Translations under genes and position numbers: made by a program
Assembly: GCA_042408785.1 (NCBI GenBank)
Contig: JBHOQU010000127.1
Location: forward strand, 4,496 to 68,495
Direction of reading: 5' to 3'
Source: JAUQQI01 sp042408785
GTDB taxonomy: Bacteria > Chloroflexota > Dehalococcoidia > JAUQQI01
Length of the DNA: 64,000 nt
The notes under the pieces: model-generated
Seen by the model: the letters and a program-made list of their open reading frames with translations, nothing else
Database searches by the model: none
Told to the model about the DNA's origin: nothing
Shown here: piece by piece, positions 1 to 8,074 of the stretch
Numbering within the stretch: position 1 is the stretch's first letter
How the letters are laid out: every line of letters begins with the position of its first letter

Positions 1-1067
1 TGGGAACCCACCAGCCGATGAGCGGTCCGGCAGCCAGCTACTCGGTAATCCCCCGGGGCTCCGAAGCCTACTTTAAGTACATAAATGACCAGGGCGGGGT
101 CAACGGGCGGAAGATCATTTACAAAATTGAGGATGACGGCTACCAGCCGCCCCGGACCGTCGAGGTGGTTAAGAAGCTGGTGGAGCAGGATAAGGTCTTC
201 GCCATCTTCAATGGCCTGGGCACCCCAACCCACAGCCAGGTCTTCGAGTGGCTGAACGAGAACAAGATCCCCGACATGTACATCGCCTCCGGGGCCACCA
301 AGTGGACGGAGCCGATCCGCCGCTATGTCTTCGCCTTTCAGCCCGACTACCGGGTTGAAGGAACCTTGCTGGCCCGGTACGCCATCCAGAACCTGCCCGG
401 GAAGAAGGCCGGCATCTTCTACCAGAACGACGACTTTGGCAAGGACGGGGCCAGGTGGTTCGAAGAGACCCTTAAAAAGGCCAACTACCCGGTGGTTGCC
501 CGGGAAAGCTATGAGGTGACGGCCACCGACTTCTCCTCCCAGATCATCAAGCTTCGGGATGCGGGGGCCGAGGTCGTGCTCCTCTTCTGCGTGCCCAGGC
601 CCTGCGCCCTCTTCTTGAAGCAGGCCGAACAGCTCGGCTATAAAGCCACCTTCCTGATGAGCGCCGTCTCCAACGACCCGGAGATGTTCAATACCGCCGG
701 GCCGTCGGCCATGGAGGGGGTCATCACCCTGGGCTGGTTGCCCCTCTTCGACGACACCAGCAACTTCCGCATCCGCCAGCACCACGAGATCCTGCAAAAA
801 TATGCCCCGGGCCTCCAGCCGCAGAACTTCACCGTCTACGGCCAGGCGGCGGCCGAGATCATGGTCGAGACCCTGCGGCGGGCTGGCCGCGACCTGACCC
901 GGGAAAAGCTCATCGAGGCGGCCGAAAGCATCAAGGACTGGAAAGACAACCTGCCCGGCATCGCCGTCACCATGGGACCCAACGACCACCGGCCCTTCAA
1001 GGCGATGCGCTACATGAAGTTCACCGGCGGCCGGATTATCTTCATCTCCGACTACCAGTACGAGTAA
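1..1067 (+). CDS. ABC transporter substrate-binding protein (Leu/Ile/Val-binding type), 5'-truncated by window edge
   Basis: Type I periplasmic-binding fold protein of the branched-chain amino-acid/amide family, which captures a small solute outside the membrane and delivers it to an ABC permease. The open frame runs off the left edge: codons from position 3 read GTHQP before the first ATG at 18, matching the usual start of the mature fold (IGxxxPLSG), so the signal peptide or lipobox lies outside the window. Visible hallmarks are the NDQGGVNGRKI segment, an internal GxxxFGKDGA stretch and the C-terminal strand TGGRIIFISDYQYE. About 355 residues are seen, against roughly 390-430 for the family. 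The ligand cannot be told. Any permease and ATPase partners would be upstream, because the next gene is convergent. Confidence 0.88.
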   Translation, partial: GTHQPMSGPAASYSVIPRGSEAYFKYINDQGGVNGRKIIYKIEDDGYQPPRTVEVVKKLVEQDKVFAIFNGLGTPTHSQVFEWLNENKIPDMYIASGATKWTEPIRRYVFAFQPDYRVEGTLLARYAIQNLPGKKAGIFYQNDDFGKDGARWFEETLKKANYPVVARESYEVTATDFSSQIIKLRDAGAEVVLLFCVPRPCALFLKQAEQLGYKATFLMSAVSNDPEMFNTAGPSAMEGVITLGWLPLFDDTSNFRIRQHHEILQKYAPGLQPQNFTVYGQAAAEIMVETLRRAGRDLTREKLIEAAESIKDWKDNLPGIAVTMGPNDHRPFKAMRYMKFTGGRIIFISDYQYE

Positions 1068-1084
1068 AAAGCTTCCGGCCGGCC

Positions 1085-1741
1085 TTAATCTTCCTCGGAG
1101 ACGGAGAGGGGGGCGGCCCGGGACTCCTGAAGGCGCCTTATGACGAAGAGAATAACCAGCACCAGCAGGCCGATTATTATGGGAATATCTAGGGGCCGCA
1201 TCACGGCCCGGATAGACTCCCAGTGCTCCCCCAGGAGGTACCCGGCGTAGGCAAGGCCCACCGACCAGGGGAAAGACCCGACAAAGGAGAGGATGATAAA
1301 AAGGGGAAAGTTCATCCGGGCGATGCCGGCCGGAAAGCTGATAAAAGTCCGGACCACCGGTAAAAGCCGGGAGAAGAAGACGGCCCAGGCCCCGTACCTG
1401 GCAAACCAGCGCTCGGCCAGCTCAAGGTCGCGGCGGCTCACTAAAACCCAGCGGCCGTAGCGCTCTAAAAAGGACCGGCCGCCGGCGGCCCCCACCCAGT
1501 AGGCCGCCGCCGACCCGACGGCGTTACCGGCCGCCCCGGCCAGCCCGGCCAGCAGCAGGTACTCCGGGCCCAAGCCCGGCTTCTGGATGAGCATCCAGCC
1601 GGCCAGCGGCATGATAAGCTCGGACGGCAAGGGAATGCAGGCGCTTTCGACGGCCATCAGGACGGCCACGCCGTACCAGCCGATGGCCTGATAGACCTGC
1701 GCAATCCAGGCCAGGATTAAGGCTTCGACTTCGGCAATCAC
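1085..1741 (-). CDS. DedA family (SNARE-associated/VTT) membrane protein
   Basis: A 218-residue polytopic membrane protein of the DedA family, whose members are linked to lipid-carrier recycling and membrane homeostasis. The N-terminal re-entrant motif ESACIPLPSEL (Glu32 to Glu41) and the Arg motif SRLLPVVRTFISFPAG (Arg125, Arg131) are both intact. The charged C-terminal tail is cytosolic-looking. The start is GTG at 1741. A TATAGT hexamer sits only 8 nt upstream with no clear Shine-Dalgarno sequence, which could mean a leaderless transcript. It converges on the transporter gene with an 18 bp gap. The substrate is unknown. Confidence 0.88.
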   Translation of the reverse strand: MIAEVEALILAWIAQVYQAIGWYGVAVLMAVESACIPLPSELIMPLAGWMLIQKPGLGPEYLLLAGLAGAAGNAVGSAAAYWVGAAGGRSFLERYGRWVLVSRRDLELAERWFARYGAWAVFFSRLLPVVRTFISFPAGIARMNFPLFIILSFVGSFPWSVGLAYAGYLLGEHWESIRAVMRPLDIPIIIGLLVLVILFVIRRLQESRAAPLSVSEED

Positions 1742-1749
1742 CGGCCCAA

Positions 1750-1755
1750 ACTATA
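1750..1755 (-). promoter_or_regulatory. Candidate -10 box for the DedA gene
   Basis: TATAGT read on the minus strand, 8 nt before the GTG start of the DedA gene. No convincing -35 hexamer is visible and no Shine-Dalgarno lies between box and start. If real, transcription would begin within a few bases of the start codon. Confidence 0.25.
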
Positions 1756-1825
1756 CCAGGAATCGGCCGCTTCCTGCCAGCGGAACGGCCTTTTTCGGCC
1801 GGCCCGGTCCGGAGGGCAACTAAAA

Positions 1826-2458
1826 TTGAGGGGACGCTACACCGGGATGGGAATCTCCTCGGAGTATGTGGGTCCGGCCATCGGGTCCTTCTACACCTGG
1901 TGGCGGGGCGACCCGCTGGTTTTACTGCCGCCCCTAGGCGGCCTCACCATTGGGGAAATTTCCGACCCGGGGGTCCTCGAGCCCCTTACGGCCCTCAGCG
2001 CGACCGACCTGGAAGGCCGATTTTCCGCTGGCCACCGGGCCTTCGTGGCCTGGCTGGACGGCCGGCCGGTGGCTTACGGGTGGGTTGCCACCGCCTGGGC
2101 CGAAATCGGCGAGCTGGGGCTGACCTTTAAACTGCCCCCGGCCGACCGCTACCTCTGGGACTTCCTCACCCTCCCCCCGTGGCGGGGCCTCGGCATCTAC
2201 CCCCGCCTCCTTCAGGCGATCCTTCAGCGGGAGGGGGCGGCCGAAAGGTTCTGGGTCGGCCACGACGCCCCCAACCTCCCCTCCCGCCGGGGCATCTTGA
2301 AGGCCGGCTTTCAGGAGGTGGGCCGGGTCCATCGGACGGCCGGGGGCGACCTGATGCTGGTGCCCACCGGGCACCTCGAACGGGCCCTGGCCGCGGCCCG
2401 TCTGCTGGGACTCCGGCTGCTGGCCGGCCCGGTCGAGGGCCTAACCGGCGGCCCCTAG
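1826..2458 (+). CDS. GNAT family N-acetyltransferase-like protein
   Basis: A 210-residue protein whose central part carries the acetyl-CoA-binding signature of GNAT enzymes: LTLPPWRGLGIYPRLLQAI, with the pyrophosphate-loop RGLGIY at about residues 120-125, followed by a strand and HDAPNLPSRRGILKAGF near 150-165, the usual beta5-alpha4 region. The first 65 residues are divergent. The start is TTG at 1826, with GGAGG 10 nt upstream; an ATG at 1847 is an alternative. The acceptor substrate is unknown. It stands alone on the plus strand and overlaps the PAS gene tail-to-tail by 18 bp. Confidence 0.75.
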   Translation: MRGRYTGMGISSEYVGPAIGSFYTWWRGDPLVLLPPLGGLTIGEISDPGVLEPLTALSATDLEGRFSAGHRAFVAWLDGRPVAYGWVATAWAEIGELGLTFKLPPADRYLWDFLTLPPWRGLGIYPRLLQAILQREGAAERFWVGHDAPNLPSRRGILKAGFQEVGRVHRTAGGDLMLVPTGHLERALAAARLLGLRLLAGPVEGLTGGP

Positions 2459-2902
2459 GCGGGCCTCCAGTTCGGCGAGCCTGGTTCGGAGGGCCTTCTC
2501 TTCCTCCCAGCGCCGGGTCACGTCCCGGATGATGGCAGCTATTCCGAGCATTCGGCCTGCATCATCCTTGACCGGCACGATGGTAAACTCGATGGAGGCC
2601 CGGCTCCCGTCCCTGCGGAGGGCCGGAACTTTAAGCAGACCCCGGCCGTACCTGGTCACCCCCGTCGCCATCACCCGGTAGTACCCCTCCCAGTGCCGGG
2701 CCCGGTGCTTTTCGGGGATGATAATGTCAAGGCTCTGGCCGATGGCCTCCGCGGCCGTGTAGCCGAAGGTCTCCTCGGCCCCGGTATTCCAGAGGCGGAT
2801 CTTGCCTTCATGGTCGGCGAAGATCACGGCATCGTGGACCCCTTCGACGATGCGGCGGCAGAGCCATTCGGGGGATATATTGACCGACATGACCGGCTTC
2901 AC
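2441..2902 (-). CDS. PAS-domain sensory protein
   Basis: A 153-residue single-domain PAS protein. The S-box fold spans roughly residues 15-130: the start GVHDAVIFADHEGKIRLWN, the mid-domain GYTAAEAIGQSLDIIIPE, and the PAC-like end VKDDAGRMLGIAAIIRDVTRR. It finishes in a short charged coiled-coil (EEEKALRTRLAELEARL). There is no output domain such as a kinase, GGDEF or helix-turn-helix, so it probably signals through a protein partner. No transmembrane segment is seen. An internal ATG at codon 5 (2890) is an alternative start. The ligand or cofactor is unknown. Confidence 0.85.
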   Translation of the reverse strand: MKPVMSVNISPEWLCRRIVEGVHDAVIFADHEGKIRLWNTGAEETFGYTAAEAIGQSLDIIIPEKHRARHWEGYYRVMATGVTRYGRGLLKVPALRRDGSRASIEFTIVPVKDDAGRMLGIAAIIRDVTRRWEEEKALRTRLAELEARLGAAG

Positions 2903-2987
2903 CTCAAAGGGCAGTCTGTTTATTTTAACGCCGGCCCGGGCGTTCCGGTTATTCCCGGTTTGCTAGTATACAATGGCCAGTCTTGTA

Positions 2988-3008
2988 GGGGCGCACGGTC
3001 GTGCGCCC
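2988..3008. repeat. Intergenic perfect 8-bp hairpin
   Basis: GGGCGCAC at 2989-2996 and GTGCGCCC at 3001-3008 are perfect inverted arms around the loop GGTC. It lies in the 207 bp gap between the PAS gene and the CoxL-like gene. No T-run follows on either strand, so it is not a classical terminator. It resembles dispersed palindromic repeats of the TAGGGGCGCACG type found in many environmental genomes. Only one copy was noticed in this window. Confidence 0.5.
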
Positions 3009-3109
3009 TGGTTGGACCCCCGCAGTCGGATAAGCGGGTAAAAGGGGCGGCTTTTCGGTTATCATTTATCGGTCAGCCTTGAACGCCCCAGACCCAAGGA
3101 GGGTAGCCG

Positions 3110-5473
3110 ATGGTTCAGGTTTCCGGAAGGCTGGTAGGTTCCCCCGTAAGGCGCACCGAGGACCGCCGACTGGTTACCGGCCGGGGAACCTACGTAGACA
3201 ACATTAAAATTCCGGGCCTGCTTTTCCTGGGGGTTCTCCGAAGCCCGTACCCCCACGCCCGCATCACCCGGCTGGATGTTTCCCGGGCGGCCCGGGCCCC
3301 AGGGGTTCTGGCCGTCCTGACCGGCCAGGACCTGCTGGCCGCCGGCCTTAGGCCGATGCCGTGCGGCTGGCAGCTCCCGGAGTCGGTGGTTCCCCCGCGG
3401 TATGCCCTGGCCGTGGACCGGGTCCGGTATGTGGGCGAGCCGGTGGCGGCGGTGGTGGCCGACGGCCGCTACCGGGCCCGGGACGTGCTGGACCTGATCG
3501 ACGTCGAGTACGAGCCCTTGCCGGCCGTGGTGGACCAGGAGGAGGCCCTTCGGCCCGGGGCGCCCCAGCTCCACCCCGAGGCCCCGGGGAACCTCTGCTT
3601 TAAGCGGGCGGTGTCGGGGGGCGACTGGGAGCGGGCGGTTCGGGAGGCCGATGGGGTAATCCGCCAGCGCTTGGTGGTTCAGCGGCTGGTTCCCAGCCCC
3701 ATGGAGCCCCGGGCAACCACGGCGTGGTACCAGCCGGAGACCGACCAGCTCACCCTCTGGGTCTCCACCCAGGCGCCCCACCTGGTCCGCCAGTGGCTCT
3801 GCGAGGTGATGCCCCACCCCGAGCACAAGGTCCGGGTTATCTCGGGGGATGTTGGGGGCGGCTTCGGGGCCAAGATCTTTCTCTACCCCGAAGATGTCCT
3901 GGTGGCCTTCGCCAGCCGGAAGCTGGGCCGCCCGGTCCGCTGGGTGGAAACCCGGAGCGAGAACTTCCTGGGAATGACCCACGGCCGCGACCACGTAACT
4001 TACCTGGAGGTGGCCTACCGGCGGGACGGGACCATCCTGGGCTTAAAGCTTACCACCTACGCCAATATCGGGGCCTACATTTCGCCCTTCGCCATGGTCG
4101 TGCCCGGTATCCGGTTTATCTCCATGCTCAGCGGAACCTACGCCGTCCCCAACATCGTCGGGGAAGTCTACGGGGTCTTTACCAATACGGTGCCGGTGGA
4201 CGCCTACCGCGGCGCCGGCCGGCCCGAGGCCGCCTACTACATCGAGCGGGCGGTGGACCTGGTGGCGGCCGAGCTTGGGCTGGACCCGGCCGATGTCAGG
4301 CGCAAGAACTTCATCCCGCCTTTTGACAACTACTACCGGACCGCCATCGGCACCGTCTACGACAGCGGCGACTACCCCCGGGCCCTAGAAAAGCTTTTAG
4401 AGCTGGCCGAGTATCAGAAGCTCCGGGCCGAGCAGGAGCGGCTCCGGCGGGAGGGCCGGCTGGTGGGGATCGGCCTCTCCACCTACGTGGAGGTCACGGC
4501 CGGCGGCCCCAGCGTCGGGTCTGTCCAGGGTGGGAAGCGGGCCGGAAACTTCGAGTCGGCCCTGGTGCGGGTTCACCCCTCGGGCAAGGTCACCGTTTAC
4601 ACCGGGGCCCACGCCACCGGCCAGGGCCACGAAACCACCTTCGCCCAGCTCGTCGCCGACCGGCTGGGCATCCCCTTCGAGGATGTGGAGGTGGCCCACG
4701 GGGACACGGCCGCCCTGCCCTACGGCCTGGGCAGTTACGGCAGCCGGACCGTTCAGGTGGCCGGGTCGGCCATCCACCTGGCCTGCGAGCGGGTTCTTGA
4801 AAAGGCCCGCAAAATCGCCGCCTACCTGCTGGAGGCGGCCGAGGCCGACATCGTCTTTGAGAACGGCCGGTTCTTCGTCCGGGGTGCCCCCGGCCGGGCC
4901 GTGACTTTCCAGGAGGTGGCCCAGGAGGCCTACATTCCCAGCCGGCTGCCCCCCGGCTTCGAGCTGGGCCTGGAGGCGGTGGCCTTCTTCGACCCCAGCT
5001 CCCCCACCTACCCCTTCGGGGCCCACCTGGCGCTGGTGGAGGTGGACCCCGAGACCGGGGCCGTAAAGCTTCTCCGGTACGTGGCCGTAGACGACTGCGG
5101 TAAAGTCATCAACCCGATGCTTACCGAGGGCCTCGTCCACGGCGGGGTCGCCCAGGGGGTGGGCCAGGCCCTTTGGGAGCGGGCGGTCTACGACGAAAAC
5201 GGCTACCTTCTTACGGGCAGTTTTCTCGACTACGCCGTGCCCGTCGCCGAATACCTGCCGTCGTTCGAGACGGAGGCCATCGAGGTCCCATCCCCAACCA
5301 ATCCCCTGGGGGCGAAGGGCATCGGCGAGTCGGGCACCATCGGGGCGCCGGCGGCGGTGGTCAACGCCGTGCTGGATGCCCTTAAACCCTTAGGCATCCG
5401 CCACCTCGACACGCCCCTTACTCCCGAACGGGTCTGGCGGGCCCTTCAGGAGGCCCGGGCGGGCCGGTCCTAG
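3110..5473 (+). CDS. Xanthine dehydrogenase family molybdopterin-binding (CoxL-like, form II) subunit
   Basis: A 787-residue molybdenum-hydroxylase large subunit. This family oxidises CO, aldehydes, purines or N-heterocycles, with water as the oxygen source. The order is typical: an N-terminal a/b-hammerhead domain (from RRTEDRRLVTGRGTYVDN) followed by two Mo-cofactor domains. The active-site loop is AYRGAGR at residues 365-371. Form I CO dehydrogenases have AYxCSFR there, so this is a form-II/other hydroxylase without the Cys of the Mo-Cu centre. The catalytic Glu is present (GIGESG, Glu740). Length is normal. Unusually, neither the [2Fe-2S] small subunit nor the FAD subunit is adjacent. A class III CoA-transferase follows 5 bp downstream, suggesting co-transcription. 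The substrate is unknown. Confidence 0.9.
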   Translation: MVQVSGRLVGSPVRRTEDRRLVTGRGTYVDNIKIPGLLFLGVLRSPYPHARITRLDVSRAARAPGVLAVLTGQDLLAAGLRPMPCGWQLPESVVPPRYALAVDRVRYVGEPVAAVVADGRYRARDVLDLIDVEYEPLPAVVDQEEALRPGAPQLHPEAPGNLCFKRAVSGGDWERAVREADGVIRQRLVVQRLVPSPMEPRATTAWYQPETDQLTLWVSTQAPHLVRQWLCEVMPHPEHKVRVISGDVGGGFGAKIFLYPEDVLVAFASRKLGRPVRWVETRSENFLGMTHGRDHVTYLEVAYRRDGTILGLKLTTYANIGAYISPFAMVVPGIRFISMLSGTYAVPNIVGEVYGVFTNTVPVDAYRGAGRPEAAYYIERAVDLVAAELGLDPADVRRKNFIPPFDNYYRTAIGTVYDSGDYPRALEKLLELAEYQKLRAEQERLRREGRLVGIGLSTYVEVTAGGPSVGSVQGGKRAGNFESALVRVHPSGKVTVYTGAHATGQGHETTFAQLVADRLGIPFEDVEVAHGDTAALPYGLGSYGSRTVQVAGSAIHLACERVLEKARKIAAYLLEAAEADIVFENGRFFVRGAPGRAVTFQEVAQEAYIPSRLPPGFELGLEAVAFFDPSSPTYPFGAHLALVEVDPETGAVKLLRYVAVDDCGKVINPMLTEGLVHGGVAQGVGQALWERAVYDENGYLLTGSFLDYAVPVAEYLPSFETEAIEVPSPTNPLGAKGIGESGTIGAPAAVVNAVLDALKPLGIRHLDTPLTPERVWRALQEARAGRS

Positions 5474-5478
5474 GACCG

Positions 5479-6666
5479 ATGCTTCCCCTCGAGGGGGTCC
5501 GGGTCCTGGACCTTTCCCGCCAGCTTCCCGGGCCCTTCTGCACCTGGCTTATGGCCGACCTGGGGGCCGACGTGGTCTGCATCGAGGACCCGGCGGCCAT
5601 CGCCCGGGCCCGGGGCTCGGAGAGCCGGTCCGTCCTGGCCGAGGCGAGCTACGACCCCCGGCGCCAGGTGCTCAACCGCAACAAGCGGAGCCTGATTTTA
5701 AACTTAAAGGTTCCGGCCGGGCGGGAGGTCTTCTACCGGCTGGCCGAAAGGGCCGACGTGGTGGTTGAGGGCTTCCGGCCGGGGGTGACCCGACGGCTGG
5801 GCATCGACTACGAGACCCTGGCGGCGAAAAACCCCCGGCTGGTTTATTGCTCCCTTTCGGGCTGGGGTCAGACCGGCCCTTACCGGGAGGTGGCCGGCCA
5901 CGATATTAACTATCTGGCGGTGGCCGGGGTTCTGGACCTTACCGGTCCGGCCGGAGGCCCCCCGGTGATTCCCGGCGTCCAGGTGGCCGACATCGGGGGC
6001 GGGGCCCTGATGGCGGCCTTCGGCATCATGGTGGCCCTCTTCCACCGGGAGCGGACCGGCCGGGGCCAGTATCTCGACGTCTCTATGCTGGACGGGCTGG
6101 TGGCCTGGCTGGGCCACATCGTCGGCCGGTTTCTGAGCGGCGAGGTCTGGGGTCGGGGCCGGGGCCTGCTGAACGGCGGGGTCCCCTGTTACAACGTCTA
6201 CCCGACGGCCGACGGCAAGTACCTGGCCGTGGGGGCCCTGGAGCCCTGGTTCTGGGCCAACCTCTGCCGCCGGATCGGCCGGGAAGACTTGATCCCGAAG
6301 CAGTTCGCCACCGGCCCCGAGGGGGAGGCGGTTCGGTCCGAGCTGGCGGCCATCTTCAAGACCAGGAGCCGGGACGAATGGGTGGCCGAGCTGATGGGGG
6401 CCGACACCTGCGTCGCCCCGGTCAAGGAGCTTGCCGAGGCCCTAGCCGACCCGCAGGTGCAGGCCCGGCAGCTCCTTTTAGAGGTCGAGGACCCCCGCTA
6501 CGGCCGGGTGCGGCAGGTGGGGTTTCCCATCAAGTTTTCGGCGACCCCGGCCCGGGTCCGGCACCTGGGCGGGCCCCTGGGGACGGACACCGAGGCGATT
6601 CTGAGGGAGCTGGGCTATTCGGCGGCCGAAATCGAGGGCCTGCGGCAGGCCGGGGCGATTCAGTAG
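5479..6666 (+). CDS. Class III (CaiB/BaiF) CoA-transferase
   Basis: A 395-residue family III CoA-transferase, which moves CoA between carboxylic acids through an aspartyl-CoA thioester. Visible features are the N-terminal GVRVLDLSRQLPGPFCTWLMA, the NRNKRSLILNLK segment, SGWGQTGPYREVAGHDINY with the predicted catalytic Asp142, and DGLVAWLGH. It begins 5 bp after the CoxL-like gene and is probably its operon partner, perhaps acting on the acid made by the hydroxylase; that link is inference. Acceptor and donor acids cannot be predicted. Its 3' end overlaps the convergent phosphoglycosyltransferase gene by 7 bp. Confidence 0.92.
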   Translation: MLPLEGVRVLDLSRQLPGPFCTWLMADLGADVVCIEDPAAIARARGSESRSVLAEASYDPRRQVLNRNKRSLILNLKVPAGREVFYRLAERADVVVEGFRPGVTRRLGIDYETLAAKNPRLVYCSLSGWGQTGPYREVAGHDINYLAVAGVLDLTGPAGGPPVIPGVQVADIGGGALMAAFGIMVALFHRERTGRGQYLDVSMLDGLVAWLGHIVGRFLSGEVWGRGRGLLNGGVPCYNVYPTADGKYLAVGALEPWFWANLCRRIGREDLIPKQFATGPEGEAVRSELAAIFKTRSRDEWVAELMGADTCVAPVKELAEALADPQVQARQLLLEVEDPRYGRVRQVGFPIKFSATPARVRHLGGPLGTDTEAILRELGYSAAEIEGLRQAGAIQ

Positions 6667-8057
6667 GCCCCCCGGCCGGTAAGGACGGCCGGGATGGTCT
6701 GGAGCAGGATCTTAATATCCAGCCAGATGGACCAGTTCTCGATGTAGTAAAGGTCCAAAAGGACCATCTCGTCGAAGGGCAGGTCGCTGCGGCCCTTCAC
6801 CTGCCAGAGGCCGGTAAGGCCGGGGGAAACCTCCAGCCGCCGCCGGTGCCAGGGCTCGTAAAGCTCCCACTCCTCGGGCACCGGCGGCCGCGGTCCCACT
6901 AGGCTCATCTCCCCCCGCAGCACGTTGATGAGCTGGGGAATCTCGTCCAGGCTGAGCCGGCGCAGGATGCGACCCACCCGGGTTCGGCGGGGGTCGTTAC
7001 GGATTTTAAAAAGGGGCCCGGTGGCCTCATTAAGGTCTTTAAGCTTTTCTTTCTCCTGCTCGGCCCCTACGTACATCGACCGAAACTTGTAAAGGACAAA
7101 GGGCCGCCCATTTTTCCCTACCCGAACCTGCCGGATGAGGGCGGGGCCGGGCGAATCGAGGCGGATAAGCAAGGCGATGATAAGCCAGAGGGGCAAAAGG
7201 CCCAGCAACACCAGGCCGGCCACGGCGATATCGATGGCCCGCTTAACCAGCAGGCTAGCGGGACTCAAATTCTGGGGGCTCAGGCTCACCAGGGGTATCC
7301 CGTCCAGGTCGTCGACGTTGACCCGGCGCAGGCTTATCTCGTAAAGGTCCGGCACGACCCGGAAGTCGAGGCCGGCCCGGCGGCACCCCCGAACCAGCTC
7401 CATCAGCCGCTCGTGGGAGACGTTCGGCTGGGCGATGATGAACTCGTCGACCTTAAGCTCCCGGGCGACCTTCTCGGCGGCGCTGAGGGGTCCGAGCCAG
7501 CGGAAGCGGCCGATGTCGTCGGTGACGTGGTCGTCCAGAAAGCCCAGGAGGCGGTAGTCCCGCCCACCCCCGGTGGTCAGGGTGTGCATCACCAGCTGGG
7601 CCAGGGGACCCGCCCCGATCACCACCGTCTGCCGGACGCCGATGCCCCGCCGCCGCAAAAAGGCCAGGACCCCCAGCCCGCCCAGCCGGAAGGCGAGGGT
7701 AAAGGCGACCCCGGCGGCCCAGGCAAAGATGAACAGGAGCCGCGAATAAGGGTATCCGTAGTAAAGAAAGGCGGCCGCCAGCAGCAGCATCGATCCCACG
7801 CTGGTGGACGCCACCAGCCTGCCAGCCTCATCCAGAAACGAGTCCCGAAACGGCCGGCCGTACACCCCGGCGATGCCGTGGCTGGCGGTAAGCAGGGCCG
7901 CGAAGGCCACCTGCAGGGGCACCAGGTCGGCGTAGGGGACAAAGCTGGCCTCCGGCACCTCCCGGCCCAGCTCCAGGATGTACCGACCGTAGTAGGCCAG
8001 GGCAAAGGCCCCGTTCAGCAAGACGAAATCGGCCAGGGCGACCGCAACCCTAAACAT
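6660..8057 (-). CDS. Polyprenyl glycosylphosphotransferase (WbaP/WcaJ-type) initiating polysaccharide synthesis
   Basis: A 465-residue integral membrane enzyme that attaches the first sugar-1-phosphate to undecaprenyl phosphate. It has about four to five N-terminal transmembrane helices, a central Rossmann-like domain (VVIGAGPLAQLVMHTL), then the catalytic bacterial sugar-transferase domain beginning KRAIDIAVAG. Diagnostic blocks are RVGKNGRPFVLYKFRSM, the LSLDEIPQLINVLRGEMSLVG core and SPGLTGLWQVKGRSDLPFDE. The start is ATG at 8057, preceded by GAGGGG. It is the last gene of the 18-gene minus-strand polysaccharide operon. The sugar specificity (Gal, Glc or a deoxysugar) is not readable. Confidence 0.93.
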   Translation of the reverse strand: MFRVAVALADFVLLNGAFALAYYGRYILELGREVPEASFVPYADLVPLQVAFAALLTASHGIAGVYGRPFRDSFLDEAGRLVASTSVGSMLLLAAAFLYYGYPYSRLLFIFAWAAGVAFTLAFRLGGLGVLAFLRRRGIGVRQTVVIGAGPLAQLVMHTLTTGGGRDYRLLGFLDDHVTDDIGRFRWLGPLSAAEKVARELKVDEFIIAQPNVSHERLMELVRGCRRAGLDFRVVPDLYEISLRRVNVDDLDGIPLVSLSPQNLSPASLLVKRAIDIAVAGLVLLGLLPLWLIIALLIRLDSPGPALIRQVRVGKNGRPFVLYKFRSMYVGAEQEKEKLKDLNEATGPLFKIRNDPRRTRVGRILRRLSLDEIPQLINVLRGEMSLVGPRPPVPEEWELYEPWHRRRLEVSPGLTGLWQVKGRSDLPFDEMVLLDLYYIENWSIWLDIKILLQTIPAVLTGRGAY

Positions 8058-8074
8058 CGTGCCCCTCAGGGGGT

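Noticed and set aside
3110..5473. Aerobic carbon-monoxide dehydrogenase (form I) assignment
   Set aside because: The active-site loop is AYRGAGR rather than AYxCSFR, so the Cys that holds Cu in true CO dehydrogenase is missing, and coxM/coxS are not adjacent.
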